A stretch of DNA of 64,000 bases from Parachlorella kessleri (lineage: Eukaryota; Chlorophyta; Trebouxiophyceae; Chlorellales; Chlorellaceae), in the NCBI GenBank assembly GCA_001598975.1, contig BBXU01000073.1:1-64000 (forward strand). The letters run 5' to 3'. The notes under the pieces are model-generated. The model was not told where the DNA came from, did no database searches, and saw only the letters and a list, made by a program, of their open reading frames with translations. Numbering within the stretch: position 1 is the stretch's first letter; each line of letters starts with the position of its first letter. The position numbers and the translations under genes were made by a program. Below are positions 14,601-26,097 of the stretch, piece after piece.

Positions 14601-17600
14601 AGCGGAGCACCTGCTTGCAGGCATGCTGGGTCGGGAAACTGTGGTGCATCTTGCTTGGATGCCCGGACGGCTGCTGCTGCCTAAGTGGAGCTGTCTACAT
14701 CGTTTCCAACTTGTCAGTGAGGCCGAAAGCCTTGCAGTGTTCACTTCTCTGAAAAGCAGTACCAAGAAGTGCGGGGATGCCTGCTGCAGATGGTTGGCCG
14801 AGCCGGCCGCCCACAGTTTGATACCGAGGGCGTGGCTGTCGTGATGACGCACAAGCAGGTATGCTCATGGTCAGACCAGCACAGCAGGTTCAGCACCAAA
14901 GTTGCTCCTGCCCACTCCTTGGCTAGATTGCCTTCCATCATCATGGGGTTACTGTGCTGGGCAGAAGTCATCCTCTCTTACATTACCCCGCGCCCGGGAG
15001 TGCCTTACGGAGATGCCTCTTTTATGACATACAGAACGTGCCCCGGTACGAGCAGCTGGTGGCAGGCTCTGAGACGGTGGAGTCTTCACTGAAAGATATG
15101 CTGCCAGAGTTCCTCAATGCCGAGATCACCCTGCGCACCATCAGTGATGTGTCCCAAGCCATCCAGTGGCTCAAGGGGACCTTCTTCTACACTAGGGTGG
15201 GTGGGTGAACAACCTGTTGGTGGGTGCAAAAGCCTAGCGTAGACGTTGCGTGTGGCAGCAGGTCAGCGATGGACTGCTTTCAGCTCCCACCCAGTGGACT
15301 CCCTATGCTTGGATACAATTAGATCTGCCACCCTGCGTGCAGGTTCGGTGCAACCCTGCGTACTATGGCATCCCCCGGCAAGTGCTGCAATCTGTGGAGG
15401 CACTGGACCGCTGGGTCAAGGAGAAGCTGCTGCTAGCTACCATCCAGGAGCTTGCCAAGCATGGCATGGTGGGTAGATGGTTAGCTGCTCAGACGGCTGC
15501 CTGCCCATAGATCTCGACTATACAGAAAATTGCACCATGGTTAGGAACGCTTGTCATTTGCTGTGTCGCAACAGGTACAGGTTCGCTGCATGGTTTGCAA
15601 GTGTTCGCTGTGAAGATCGAGGTGGTCTTCTGCCTGTCACCTTGGTTACATGGCTGGCATTGCAGGTGAGGACAGACGAGGACGGGTTTGTGCTGGAGCC
15701 CCTGCAACCTGGCATCATCATGGCGGAGCACTACATGCGCATGCAGACCATGGTGCTCATGGCCTCCTCCCCGCCTGGGTCCACCATTCCTGACCTGATC
15801 AACATTGTGGCAAGGCAAGCCAGGAAGAAGTTGGGTACCTGTCGGGCACAAACTGCTCGCAACTCGTCGCAAATCGTCCTCCCCAGCTGCAAGTGGGTGC
15901 GGGCTGGGTGAAGCAGCTGGTCCGTCTGTCCCAAAGGGCTGAGCAGGGCCACGTGCGTAACTGCAGGAGCACAGAGCTGTCCAACGTCAAGCTGCGGCGC
16001 AGTGAGAAGAAGCAGCTGAATGAACTAAATCACAGTGCAGCTGCACGGTACCACGTGATGCATGCCAGCAAGGCAAGTTTAGCTTTGGGGGTGGCCAAAC
16101 CTGGTACTCCATTCTTGAATAGCGTGCTGGCACTGTATTAAGCGGACTTCTGTACTGGCAGAGTGATGAGCCCTGTCGGATATGCCGTGGGAAGCTGGGA
16201 GCCCCTTGCTGTGCAGGCTGGCAAGGTTATGGAGCGGATCTCAACTGCAGAGCACAAGATCTTCATACTGGTGGGTCAGTGGTCACCCTTCATGCGACCC
16301 TGGCTAACAAAGGATTTTGGACGGTCTGCCCATACGCCAAGGTGCAAGCAGCCTATGTGCAGTGAGTAGTCAAGGTCCCAGGCCACTGCGGAAGAGGATT
16401 TTGAGAGTAGAAGAGTTCTTGCTACACAGGTCAACACTGCGCTGGCTGACCAGCAGCCAGGGGACAAGCTGGAGTACTCCTTGCGGCAGGAGATGGACCA
16501 AGTGGTCACCGTGGGGGCAAGGATCGCTGGCGCCATGATCAAGTATGTGCACATTACCAGCTCATCGCTAAACGATTCCGCACGATTGGGCAGATACTGA
16601 AGGTACCGTACTGAAGGTTTACAATCGTCCTGCAGGGCGCCCAACACCTCCACAGCTCATTTGTCTTCCCCCTGCCACTGCGTTGGAATAACATAGGATT
16701 CGGGAAAGCCTTTGCCCTACCGCTGCACTTGATGTTGCAGGTATTACCAGCATTGTGAGCGTGCCTCAGAGACCTTCAACAGCTACCTGCTGCAGAAGAA
16801 CTGCAAGCAGAGGATGTGGTAGGTGGTGTCAAGCATGCGCAGAGGTGCTATATTTGCATGCTACAGAGTTCAAGTGCCGCCGCACAGCTTCTTTTGGGTA
16901 AGAGCGCTGCAGTGTAGTTGGACAGCAAGTGTTTATTGTCTGCAGGACTGACAGTCAGTACGAGACACGGCAGCTTCCAGGCGTTGGGCCATTGATCTCA
17001 GGTATGTCCCTGCCTTGGTACATCCTGGCTGCACCCTGTCACCTCCTGTCATTGCTCCCTTCTGGCTGGAGCACAGCATCCGTTATTAGCATGGATGGCA
17101 GGTAGTGCAGACAGGGAGTGCGAGCTGGGCTGGACTGACAGGGCTGGATGAACAGCATTCGTTATGTCTCTTTGCAGAGCGGCTTGCTGCTGCCGGGCTC
17201 ACCAAGTTGCAGCAGCTGAGTGCGGTGGACCCCAGAAGGCTAGAGAGCATCACCCAGCGGCACTATCCCTTTGGTAAGTCCTGGACTGGGGCTTTGGCAG
17301 TGCAGGGTGCTGGTGCTCGCGAAAGGGTCCCGCTTTACAGCCCACATCTGGCTGCGCTCTTGTTGAATGCACGACTCTAAATTTGCCCTGCAGGGACCGA
17401 GCTCCAGGATGCACTTCGCAGCCGCCTGCCGCCCACTGTGGAACTGCAGATATCCCCTCTCGGCCGCAGCGGCACTATGACAGAAGTGGAGGTCACTGGT
17501 AGGTCTTGTACCGCTGCACACAAGTATGAGACACCGTGCAACAAGCACACTCATATTATCAAGCATACTCAATGTTGTCTCCCATGATACATGCCCCAAT

Positions 17601-19721
17601 ATACCACACACAAGTGAGGCAACCTGTTCGTTTTGCTTGGCGAGCTTGAAAACACCTTGCTGGCTTGCATGCCCTGCAGTGGTAAGGGTTGAGGGTACTG
17701 GCAATGACTCTATCAAGAGCCGGGCATGCCTGTTGGTGGGGGCACTGCCAAGCAACAAGCTGCTAGCCTGCCGACCCCTATGCCTGGAAACCTTTCCCTC
17801 ACCACTGAAACTCCGCCTCAAGGCCAGCATGCCCAAGGGGACTGTAGCACCGCTCACTGTGAGTGATATGGATTTTGCTGGATGTATACTTGGATGGCAG
17901 TCAAAACTGAAGGTTGTGCAGTATCCTTAGGTAGGTAGGTATCCCTAAAGAGTTTGCTCGAACATGCCCGCCGACCACACACCACCGGCTGTATGCAGGT
18001 TGTCGCTTCCGTGGTGCATGAGCGACTGGTTGGGGTGGATGTGGCTGTCAGCGCTCAAATCAATAATGGCAGCGTTAAGCAGCAGCAGCAGCAGCAGACC
18101 CCTACCTCCCTCCTTGACCGGTCCCCTGACGGCAGTATGGCCTCAGACGAGCAGCAGGGCACAGAGGCAGATGGAGCTGGACCAACCGGCTGCTCTCTTT
18201 GGGCAGCTGCACAACCAGCAGTAGCAGGCCCAGCTGCAGCCCTCAGGGTCAGCAGCGCAGCAGCGGCAACTCTTGAAGCTGTATATACAGGGGCAGGCAG
18301 CAGCACAAGTGCATCAGATGTGGCGCTAGCTGGGGAGGCTGAGGCGCCCAGCGAGGCACGGAAGTTCATGAGCCTTCAGCAGGTGAAGGCGTCGGGGTTC
18401 GGCATGACATGCACAGTGATTCTAGCGTGTGGAGAGTGGGCGCCTGATGGATTAACCAGCCTTGTTGGGGGACATGGCTGAGTCGCACTTCATGCTGGCT
18501 GCAGGTGTTGCAGCGGCAGCGTTCCAAGGTGCTTGTTGGTGCAGGAGCAGGGGTAACAGCGACAGCTGGCCCAGTAGTGCAGCCAGCCGCAAGGGTGCAA
18601 GGGGTGGTCTCCGCTTCAAGGCAGCCTACGCAGGGCCAGGCCAGCAGGCTGCAGCAGGTCCAGGGCAGCGACAGGGCCATGGCTATTGAAGCAGATGTGG
18701 CTTTCCTGAAGCCGGCAGTCCCGGCAGCAGCAGGCAGCAGGTGGCGTGGCTTCCTGGCCACCACTGGAGGTGGCGTGGCTGGAAAGGGGCCAACCAGCTG
18801 TTTGGCTTCAGAGAGACCAGCATGCACTGCCACATTCAGACTGCAAGGCACAGCCAACGTGCACACCGTGCCCTTGCAGCAAGATGCACCGAGGACCTCC
18901 AAGCAGCCACCGCCGGCACAGCAAGAGCAGGCAGTCTCCTTCTGCCAGGGGGAACAGCAAAGCTTGGGGTCTACAGCGGGCGGTGCGGGCCTCTTCTCAC
19001 AGTTCATGTGCAGCAAAGCAGGTGAAAACACTGGCCAGCAAACAGTAAGCGGCGTTGGTTGGGTGTATTGTGACATCAGTTGTGGCATCTTCAGCAACAC
19101 CCAAGAGCATATCCAGGCATTCTGAGTATATCTTTCTATTTACTGTGTGCAGGAGCTGGGCTGCGTGACTCGCTGGTGAAAAGACCCCCTGTCGCTGCCC
19201 AGCAGCTACAGCAGCCGCTTCAACGCCAACCGCAAAGCCATGCACCACCCCAGCCGAGTGTGCAGACAGAAGGCAACACCCCACAGCAGCGGCATCAGCC
19301 TGACCCAGCGCAGGGGGAACGGCCGCCGGAGGCAGGCTTGCAGCAGGGGCAGCTGACAGGCATCCTGCCTCAGAAGCGGAAGCTGGTGCTGCCATCCGAG
19401 GGCAAGAGCTTTAAGGTGCAGCCACTAGCGCGGCAACCAGCCGCAGAAACGTACAGTGCGGCCCTAGGCTCTGCTACCGCTGCCCCAAACCTTACATCTT
19501 TTGCTGCACCAAATGCACCGCAGCAGCACCCCAAGCCCGCTGCAGCCTTCAAGGTGCCAGTGCTGCCTTTCCTACGGGGCCGCTGGGGTGGTGGGCAGCA
19601 GGCAGGTGCAGGTGCAGCTGAGCAGAGCACCAAGCAGGAGAATGCCTCAGAACCTGCACTTGTCCAGGCGCAGGTCAAGCTCCCTGATGTTGACATGTCT
19701 GTGGCCTTTTCCTTTCTATGA
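11613..19721 (+). CDS. HFM1: Meiotic DNA helicase HFM1/MER3
   Basis: About 27 exons give roughly 1,400 residues. Superfamily-2 helicase motifs appear in order: FKYFNAIQSECF (Q-motif-like), APTGSGKT (Walker A), DEVH (motif II, 12960s), SATIPN (III), LVFC (IV), TTSTLAMGVNLPA (V) and MVGRAGRPQFD (VI). A Sec63-like region follows (NELNHSAAARYHVMH, AGKVMERISTAEHKIFILVN) with a helix-hairpin-helix (ERLAAAGLTKLQQL). This order is diagnostic for HFM1/MER3, the ZMM helicase that stabilises recombination intermediates for class I crossovers. The last 500 or so residues are low-complexity (Gln, Ala, Pro) and unlike the family core. Three introns have GC donors: 14621-14789, 15815-15966 and 16073-16216. 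The start ATG at 11613 is the first in frame. It is divergent from the C18orf63-SAP gene. Confidence 0.92.
17081..17160 (-). repeat. Dispersed 120-bp repeat copy in HFM1 intron
   Basis: The reverse complement reads CATCCAGCCCTGTCAGTCCA and ends TGCCATCCATGCTAATAA, close to the consensus. It sits wholly inside the intron before the helix-hairpin-helix exon of HFM1, antisense to the gene. Confidence 0.8.
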
Positions 19722-20012
19722 TGTGGTGTCGTACTCAAAGCATATATGGCAAGACGCAGCATCAGAGACTGCTCGTTTTTTGAGACCTTCATGGCTTGCT
19801 GGAATCACTCGCGTGCGAAGTGCACACTCATTATTTTGGTCATATGAGTCAAATGAAAGATTGTCCAGGGAAGCAAAGGTCTTCAAGCCAATGTTCAAAT
19901 CCATACACTAACCTGTGCTCAGGCGTACGCATATGGCGTAGACCACAAGCAGGCCTTCCGATTAGTACACCTGCCTTCAGTGGAGGTTCACATATTCCAT
20001 GTCTTCACAGTA

Positions 20013-21944
20013 TCACAAGCTCCGAAGAAAAGCAGTTATCTCGTCAACAGCCTGCTGCTCATGTCCCCCAAGCGCATGCAGCCCTCCTTCCACGACTGAC
20101 AGCCTTGCTGAGGCACCAACAGCTGCCTGCAGCCGCCTGCCCAGCGCCTTGTAATCCACATCAGGAGGCACATACTCATCCGCTCCAGATAGTAGTAGGA
20201 GGGTTGGAAGTCCTGAGACACCAAAGAGTCTTGCCTGCGCCACCAGCAACAGGGTACGGTGCCTACAGTGCATCCTGCCCTGGTACATGATGATGATATG
20301 CAGTTGTGCCACATTGCAGACTCCAAGGTCACAGACCGGCATACTACAGAGAACTACTGGCTCAGACCTCAGGCAAGACTCAGGCTCATTCTGCATCCAG
20401 CCCTGTCAGTTCCGTCCAGTCCAGTCCAGCCCACCTCTACTCCCTGTTCGCACTACCTGCCACCCATGCTAATAGCAGAAGCTCAGCTGGCCTGCATATG
20501 CTACCGGGTATCGCTAAGTGCCAAAGTCGAGTACAGCTGGACGGCCCCTGGCAGACCCAAGAGCCTGAGAGTTTTTACGAAAGGGGGCAGCTGGCACTTT
20601 GCACAACCATCGCCACAAACTCTCGACAGTCACCTTGAGCTGGTCATCATTGAGGTCGGACGAGAAATAGTCATCGTCTCCACCCTCAGAAGCCAATGCT
20701 TGCCAGCGACGGGCTGTAACAGCAGCGCCGTCGACGTCGTGAGCACGGAAGCAGGTCTCTTCCCCTTGCCCTGTTTGGATCATGTCAGCAGCCTTGCTTA
20801 AGCGGGCAGCTGTGTCAGGCTGGGTGGCCAGCCACTCTCTGTCGCTCACCTGCGCCACAGTTGAGAAGGTATCATGTAGATGGCAGGACCAATCTCATCA
20901 TAAGAGGTTATTAACTCCTTTCCTATCCCAATTACAATTACAATGTATGTTTGTTTAAACATTGCCAGAAGCTGGGGAATGCATGAGAGGTGCTGGTCGC
21001 ACATCAAGTGTCTGAGGTTCTGGCAATCGACCTACCGGTGCTTGCAGCACCACTCCTAACAAGGATGCTGCGTCCACATCACTCCGGTACCGCTCCGAGT
21101 ACCTCAGTGCGTCTTGGCAGCCAGTGCTGTGGCCGATAATAACGAATCCCTGCATTGGCGCAAGCCACCTTAGGACATACTGCATCTGGCTACGCTATGC
21201 CGATCATGACCATTGTAGAACTGTCAGCATAATTAGCTTATCTAGGGGAGAGAATTACTGGCTCAGAACTCAGGCAAGACTCAGGCTCATTCTGCATTCT
21301 GTATCCAGCCCTGCCAGTCCAGTCCAGCCCACCTCTACTCCCTGTTTCCACTACCTGCCACCCATACTAATAATTGCTGCACTGGCATATGTAGCAAGAT
21401 GCTGCATTAGATATTGAACTGGCTTATCCAGGAGCCAGCCAGCTTCTGTAGCTACTGACTTGCCTGGGAGCCATAGCTGCGCTTCAAGTGCCGGGCTAGC
21501 GAATTCAGCTCCTGTGCATCCTGGTCCAGTGAAGCGAGGCCCCAGCCCTGGTGTGAGCTAGTCAGCAGTGGCTGCACCAGCGACCACCCTTGCTGCAATA
21601 GCTGCTGGGTAAGGGGCTGGCAGTAGGGGGCAAAGAGGAGTCCGTCGGTGAGGCCGCCGACCAAAACTACATGCCTGGGGTGCCTGCCTGCACAGCGCAG
21701 TCAGGCGGCTGGCAGTGGGCAGGATAGAAGAGTTTGAGGAGAAGCACGGCTCCTCTCGGGCGGCAGAAGGGAGGACCCGCTTCTCAACCTGTGAGGAAGG
21801 CAACGTTGGCCGAAGACGGTCCGTATTTGAACAAGAGACCCTGCAGAACACTTTGTATCTAGTTTGCTGTGGCCCTTTACGCAAAGCAAGCAGGTCAGGC
21901 GGTCAAGGTGATCAACATGCCGTCACACCTCCATGGGTTACCGG
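20013..21944 (-). CDS. DUF1749 (UPF0613) alpha/beta-hydrolase
   Basis: Six exons (21944-21939, 21840-21789, 21666-21464, 21179-21036, 20849-20634, 20234-20013) give 280 residues in phase. Family marks are GLLFKYGPSSANVAFLT near the start, VLVGGLTDGLLFAPY, GWSLVQPLLTSSHQGWG, the nucleophile elbow GHSTGCQDALRY (Ser in GHSTG), LQAPVSDREWL, GDDDYFSSDLNDDQL and LLLSGADEYVP. The last His (GGLHALGGHEQQ) may complete the Ser-Asp-His triad. The substrate is unknown. The first exon is only ATGGAG and is inferred from phase; the start could be elsewhere. Intron 21463-21180 has a GC donor. Two introns each hold a copy of the dispersed repeat. Confidence 0.85.
20347..20476 (+). repeat. Dispersed 120-bp repeat, full-length copy
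   Basis: One of the two best copies. It starts GAGAACTACTGGCTCAGA, has CTGCATCCAGCCCTGTCAG in the middle and ends CACCCATGCTAATA. It lies in the intron between exons 20849-20634 and 20234-20013 of the DUF1749 gene, antisense to it. Confidence 0.9.
21244..21374 (+). repeat. Dispersed 120-bp repeat, full-length copy
   Basis: Very similar to 20347-20476, from GGGGAGAGAATTACTGGCTC to CCACCCATACTAATAA. The region TCCAGTCCAGCCCACCTCTA is shared exactly. It fills much of the GC-AG intron 21463-21180 of the DUF1749 gene. Confidence 0.9.
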
Positions 21945-22198
21945 AGACCGAGATACACGATTTCAAGATCCTCAGGCGAATGGTTCAACTAATATTTAAT
22001 TGTGCTGTATCCAATGCAGGACCCATGGCACGACCCCTCTCTAGCGCCCTGGCGAACTTGGGCGGGAATGACATGGCGAGCTTTCTCGACAGTGCACACA
22101 ACACTACACCATATGCATACTTCAACATGTATGGCATCGCGAGATTGGGAGCAGCGCACCTTTAACCTGCTGGCAGCTTGAACTGTGCATGTCATAGC
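21945..22198. promoter_or_regulatory. Divergent promoter, DUF1749 gene and RRP5 tail gene
   Basis: 254 bases between two head-to-head start codons. No S1-domain exon is visible here or further upstream on the plus strand, which matters for the RRP5 call. Confidence 0.5.
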
Positions 22199-25100
22199 AT
22201 GGCGTCGGAGAAGGAGTACAGCAAGCAAGAGGGACGACAACAGAAACAGAAGCGACGGAAACTTGCAGCCAATAAACTAGCAGACGATGAGGCAACCCCT
22301 GCGCTAAGAAGAACAGCAGCAGTTTCAGAGGAGCAGCAGCAGCAGCAGCAACGAGAAGACCCCCAGGAGCCTACTGGGTGGGAAGAGCTAGAGCGGGTGG
22401 AAGCACCTGGCGATGCAGGTAGATGGCCCTGCCTATAAGCCTGGAGTCTGACTTTCCCTCCAGGACTTGGGGGATCACTGGCAGCCTTGCCTGACCTTGT
22501 AGCGCACCCTGTGTGAACCCACCTGTTGTTGTTTACCAAAGGGGGCCTCAATGCAATTCCTACTGCAGCCCCAGCAGCCACGGAACCTGAGCAGAAGAAG
22601 CTGTCCAAGCATGCTAAGAAGCGCCTCAAAGAGGACAAAGAGAAGGCCATCATGCAGGCGGAGCTGAAACGGCTTGAGGGCGACGCTGCGCCCACAAGTA
22701 TAACAGAGTTTGAGCAGCTGGTGCGCTGATCCAAGTGGCTGAGATGCACGGGGGACGACTCTGCATAGATGACAGTACGCTGCAATGGTATATTCAGGGG
22801 TACCTATGGCACCAGGGGGCTCTGACGACTGCTTGCTAAGCGTCAGGAAAGGCTTAGGGGTTTGTCAGCACACTGCAACTGCCAGAAGCAGTGGGCGCCT
22901 CAGCGTGGCGCCCATGTGCAGCATGCACAGCTGCAATGGCAGAGGCTGCCAGCACACTGCCAATAGGAGCCGAGCAGCAGACACCGCAGCAGCAGTGACA
23001 GCTGGTGTTACAACCACTGCTGCAGCAAGGCTTAGGTACGAGCCATGAGCAATGTTGGCCCTCAGTCCTACTGCCACTACGACTCGCAGGTGATGTCTTC
23101 GCCAAACAGCTCCTATGTGTGGATCAAGTACCTGGCCTTCCTCATCTCTCTTGGCGACATCGACAAGGCACGGGCACTGGCGGACAGGGCTCTGCAAACA
23201 ATAAACTACAGGTACGCACGGTGTATAGTCTGGGCTGCTGTTGAGGTTACGTAGCGGCCATTGTTTCCCTGTGTCAAAGCGGGGCGGCCGGTGTTCCTCG
23301 GTTTTCCAATTGACTTGCGGCTGCGCTGGTGCTTGGGACGGGGTGCTGGGTAGGGCGGGGGGCTTAGGCATTGTAACCCAGGTCCACTGTTTAGCTGGCA
23401 AGGCAACACCCCTCCAGGGTCTGTAACCCTGCAGCCCAGCTGTCCAATCCTAAGATGGGACGGCTATCACTGTAGGAGCTGCAGAGCAAGACGTGTGTCG
23501 TACCAGGCGGACGGCTCCGCTGACCGGCCAGCCTTGGCTCCCTGCCGCGGGCTGGACCCTCACACAGAGCTGACAGGTCTGTAACCTTCCACCGCTGGCT
23601 CGCAGGGAGGAGGGGGAGCGCTTCAACGTGTGGGTGGCCCTCCTGAACCTGGAGAACCTGTACGGCAGCGAAGAGGCCACGCTGGGCCTGCTGGGCCGCG
23701 CGCTGAGCCACACCGACCCGCGGCGCATGTACCTTGCAGCCCTGGACATCTTTGATCGCACGGGGAAGGAGGGGCTGGCGGAGCAGTGCCTCAAGGCCAT
23801 GTGCCGCAAGTTCAGCGAGAATGTGGAGGTGGGCTGCCAGGGGGGAGGGTGGGGTGGCAGTGGGCGGGCTGGGGGAATGTGTTAAATAGTGACAGGGCTC
23901 TGGAGCGAGGCGGATGGCATGGGTCCCAGGCTTTGCGGAGCCCGAGTGCGGTTGGGGGTGCTGGTCGCTGTCATGGCCTGGAGGGCCGGCCAGCTGCTGG
24001 TGGCCCTTGTGGGCAGGCGGCAGACCCACCGGTACCAAGGGCGCAGGCTGTGTGACTAATGCTTGCAGCTCAGCTAGGGGCCTGCCCAGGCCCTGCGCTG
24101 CGTGCATGTGTGTTGCAGGGTGTCTGCACTGGCCGTTACAAGTGGGAAACATGTTTCCCTGGTGTTCCTTGCGCCTCCAGTGCCTTGGCCGCCCTGCCGC
24201 AGGTCTGGCTGCGCACGGTGAAGTATCGCCTGGCCAAAGATGACAGCGAGGGCGCACGCAAGGCCCTGGAGCGCAGCCTGCAAGCCTTGCCCAAGTTTGA
24301 GCACATCCGCATGATCAGCCAGGCGGGGCTCCTGGAGTTTAAACTGGGCGATCCTGGTGAGCGGGGCAGGTGTCATTTTCCTCTTGGTTGGAAGTGCTCT
24401 CCCGGCTGGCTGGCTGGCTGGGAATTGCCGGATGCCCCTTAACTGCCTTGGACCCTAAAAGTAACACAGAGGAGCAGGCTGTCTAGCCGCAGCAAGCTGT
24501 TGGCTCCATAGCAGGTTCAGGCAACACTAGCATGCACACCGCATCCCTCTGCTGGGGCTTTACCGTACTCTGCTACTGTGCTGCCAAGCTGTGTTCGCTC
24601 TCGCTGCTTCCTCGGAATTGGTGCCCAACTTAGCAAAGCGAACCCGCCTTGAATGTCTCCACGCAGAGCGCGGGCGCAGCCTGTTTGAGGGCGTGCTGCG
24701 CAACTACCCGAAGCGCCTCGACCTGTGGAGCGTCTACCTAGACCAGGAGATTGCCGCGGGGGAGCAGCAGCGGATCAGGTCTGGGGGTTGTGGTGCGGGA
24801 GCCTGACCTGTATAGGAGGGCTTGACAGTGGACGGCATGGGGGGTAGTCTTGGGTGCATGTATGGCGCCTGCGTTCTCTCTGACCGGGGTTGTGGCAGAC
24901 AGGGTTCTTATCTTATAGAGTGTGGGTGCAATGCTGCATGCTGAGCGCCCGTGCCAATAACTGCTGGAATGACTTCCACGCCTTCTCTCCCCAGCCATCA
25001 CCTGCCGCCCCCCTGCTGGCGTCATATCCACCCCGGATCTGCCCCTTGTGCTTATGCCACACTGCAGGGCGCTGTTTGAGCGCGCCACACACCTGCAGCT

Positions 25101-25236
25101 GCCGCCCAAGAAGATGAAGTTCCTTGTCAAGCGATACCTGGAGTACGAGAAAAAGGAGGGCACGGCTGCCACCGTGGAGCACGTGAAGCGGAGGGCCCTG
25201 GAATTTGTGGAGCAGCATGCAGTTGGGGCCGCTTGA
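22199..25236 (+). CDS. RRP5: RRP5 C-terminal half as a stand-alone gene
   Basis: Seven exons (22199-22418, 22542-22720, 23090-23211, 23606-23828, 24203-24356, 24667-24778, 25068-25236) give 392 residues in phase. A charged, Lys/Gln-rich leader is followed by the HAT/TPR-like repeats typical of the RRP5 C-terminus: TSITEFEQLVMSSPNSSYVW, ARALADRALQTIN, ERFNVWVALLNLENLYGS, LERSLQALPKFEH, NYPKRLDLWSVYLDQE, LPPKKMKFLVKRYLEYEKKE and the end KRRALEFVEQH. Full RRP5 (about 1,800 residues) starts with a dozen S1 RNA-binding domains; none is present here, and the upstream space is taken by a minus-strand gene. RRP5 acts in both 18S and 5.8S pre-rRNA processing in the nucleolus. The C-terminal half serves mainly the small-subunit branch. 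Confidence 0.88.
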
Positions 25237-25710
25237 ATGGCCGAGGGCTCGACAGCTGCGATGCGGGAGGGGGGCATCTCTGGCGGTGGTAGACAGACAG
25301 CAGGAGCACTGTTCCCCAGGGATGTCAGCTTCGCTGCATGAAAGTTTGCAAACCATGCCCCGACGGTGCACATGTGGCTGTGAAAGGCGATGGTCTGTTG
25401 ATTTGTGTACCTTATGAGAGGAAGCAATATCGTCCGTCACCCTGTGCAAACACAAGTGGCTGGCTAGTCAACCTGCACGTAGAAATGCTCCTGGGTACTG
25501 CAGCCTTGATACTATCAAGACTTCACAGTGTCAGCGCAGGCCTCAAGCAACACTAGGACATAACAGTGGTACAACAAGGAGTCTCACCGGTACTACATGG
25601 GCCTGGCTCGAAACTCAGCATGCAAGCCAGGCAAGAATGTACCTCCACAAAAGGCATGCAGATGAGAACGTACGGGCATATCATCAAAGGCCACAAAACA
25701 AAGATAAGTG

Positions 25711-25765
25711 CGTCCACCCCTGTCAATACGATCCATTGCTACCTATGCACCGCCTGCCGCCGTCA
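25711..25765 (+). repeat. Dispersed repeat, 3' fragment
   Basis: CACCCCTGTCAATACGATCC followed by ACCGCCTGCCGCC follows the 3' half of the consensus. It is divergent and short, so the call is tentative. Confidence 0.45.
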
Positions 25766-25789
25766 ACAAAGCTTTGGGAGGAAGGTGCT

Positions 25790-25890
25790 GAATCAAACTC
25801 AAGCAAGGCTCATGAGCATACTTGCATGTAGCCCAGTCAGTACCGATCAACCCTCTCTGTCCGCATTGCCTGCCACCATTACCAAAGGCA
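25790..25890 (+). repeat. Dispersed 120-bp repeat, divergent copy
   Basis: AATCAAACTCAAGCAAGGCT, then TTGCATGTAGCCCAGTCAG and GCATTGCCTGCCACCATTA, match the consensus in order. It is oriented as in the DUF1749 introns. Confidence 0.65.
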
Positions 25891-26097
25891 TTAAGTCAAA
25901 TCGTGGGGTGCTGCGCCGCTCCCTTCACAGGACTACTGTCTTTCCCAGGCTTCCTCCCTGTCCTGCAATCTGCAACTTACCTTGCACCCCTCCCCAGCCT
26001 TGCTGCCTGCACAGGCTGACTGTGGACCTGCTGTGCTGCAACTCGTGCTGACGACTGCCGACCTGGTCCCGCTGGCTGCTCGGCTGGCAACACCGAC

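Larger units (their letters stand above)
25237..26097. other. Convergent intergenic region with two repeat copies
   Basis: This lies between the ends of the RRP5 tail gene (+) and the CYSTM gene (-). It holds two divergent copies of the dispersed repeat in the same orientation. No exon was recognised. Confidence 0.55.

Noticed and set aside
21869..22165. 98-codon plus-strand open frame between DUF1749 and the RRP5 tail gene
   Set aside because: It starts at a GTG, has no S1-domain features, and overlaps the first exon of the DUF1749 gene on the other strand.
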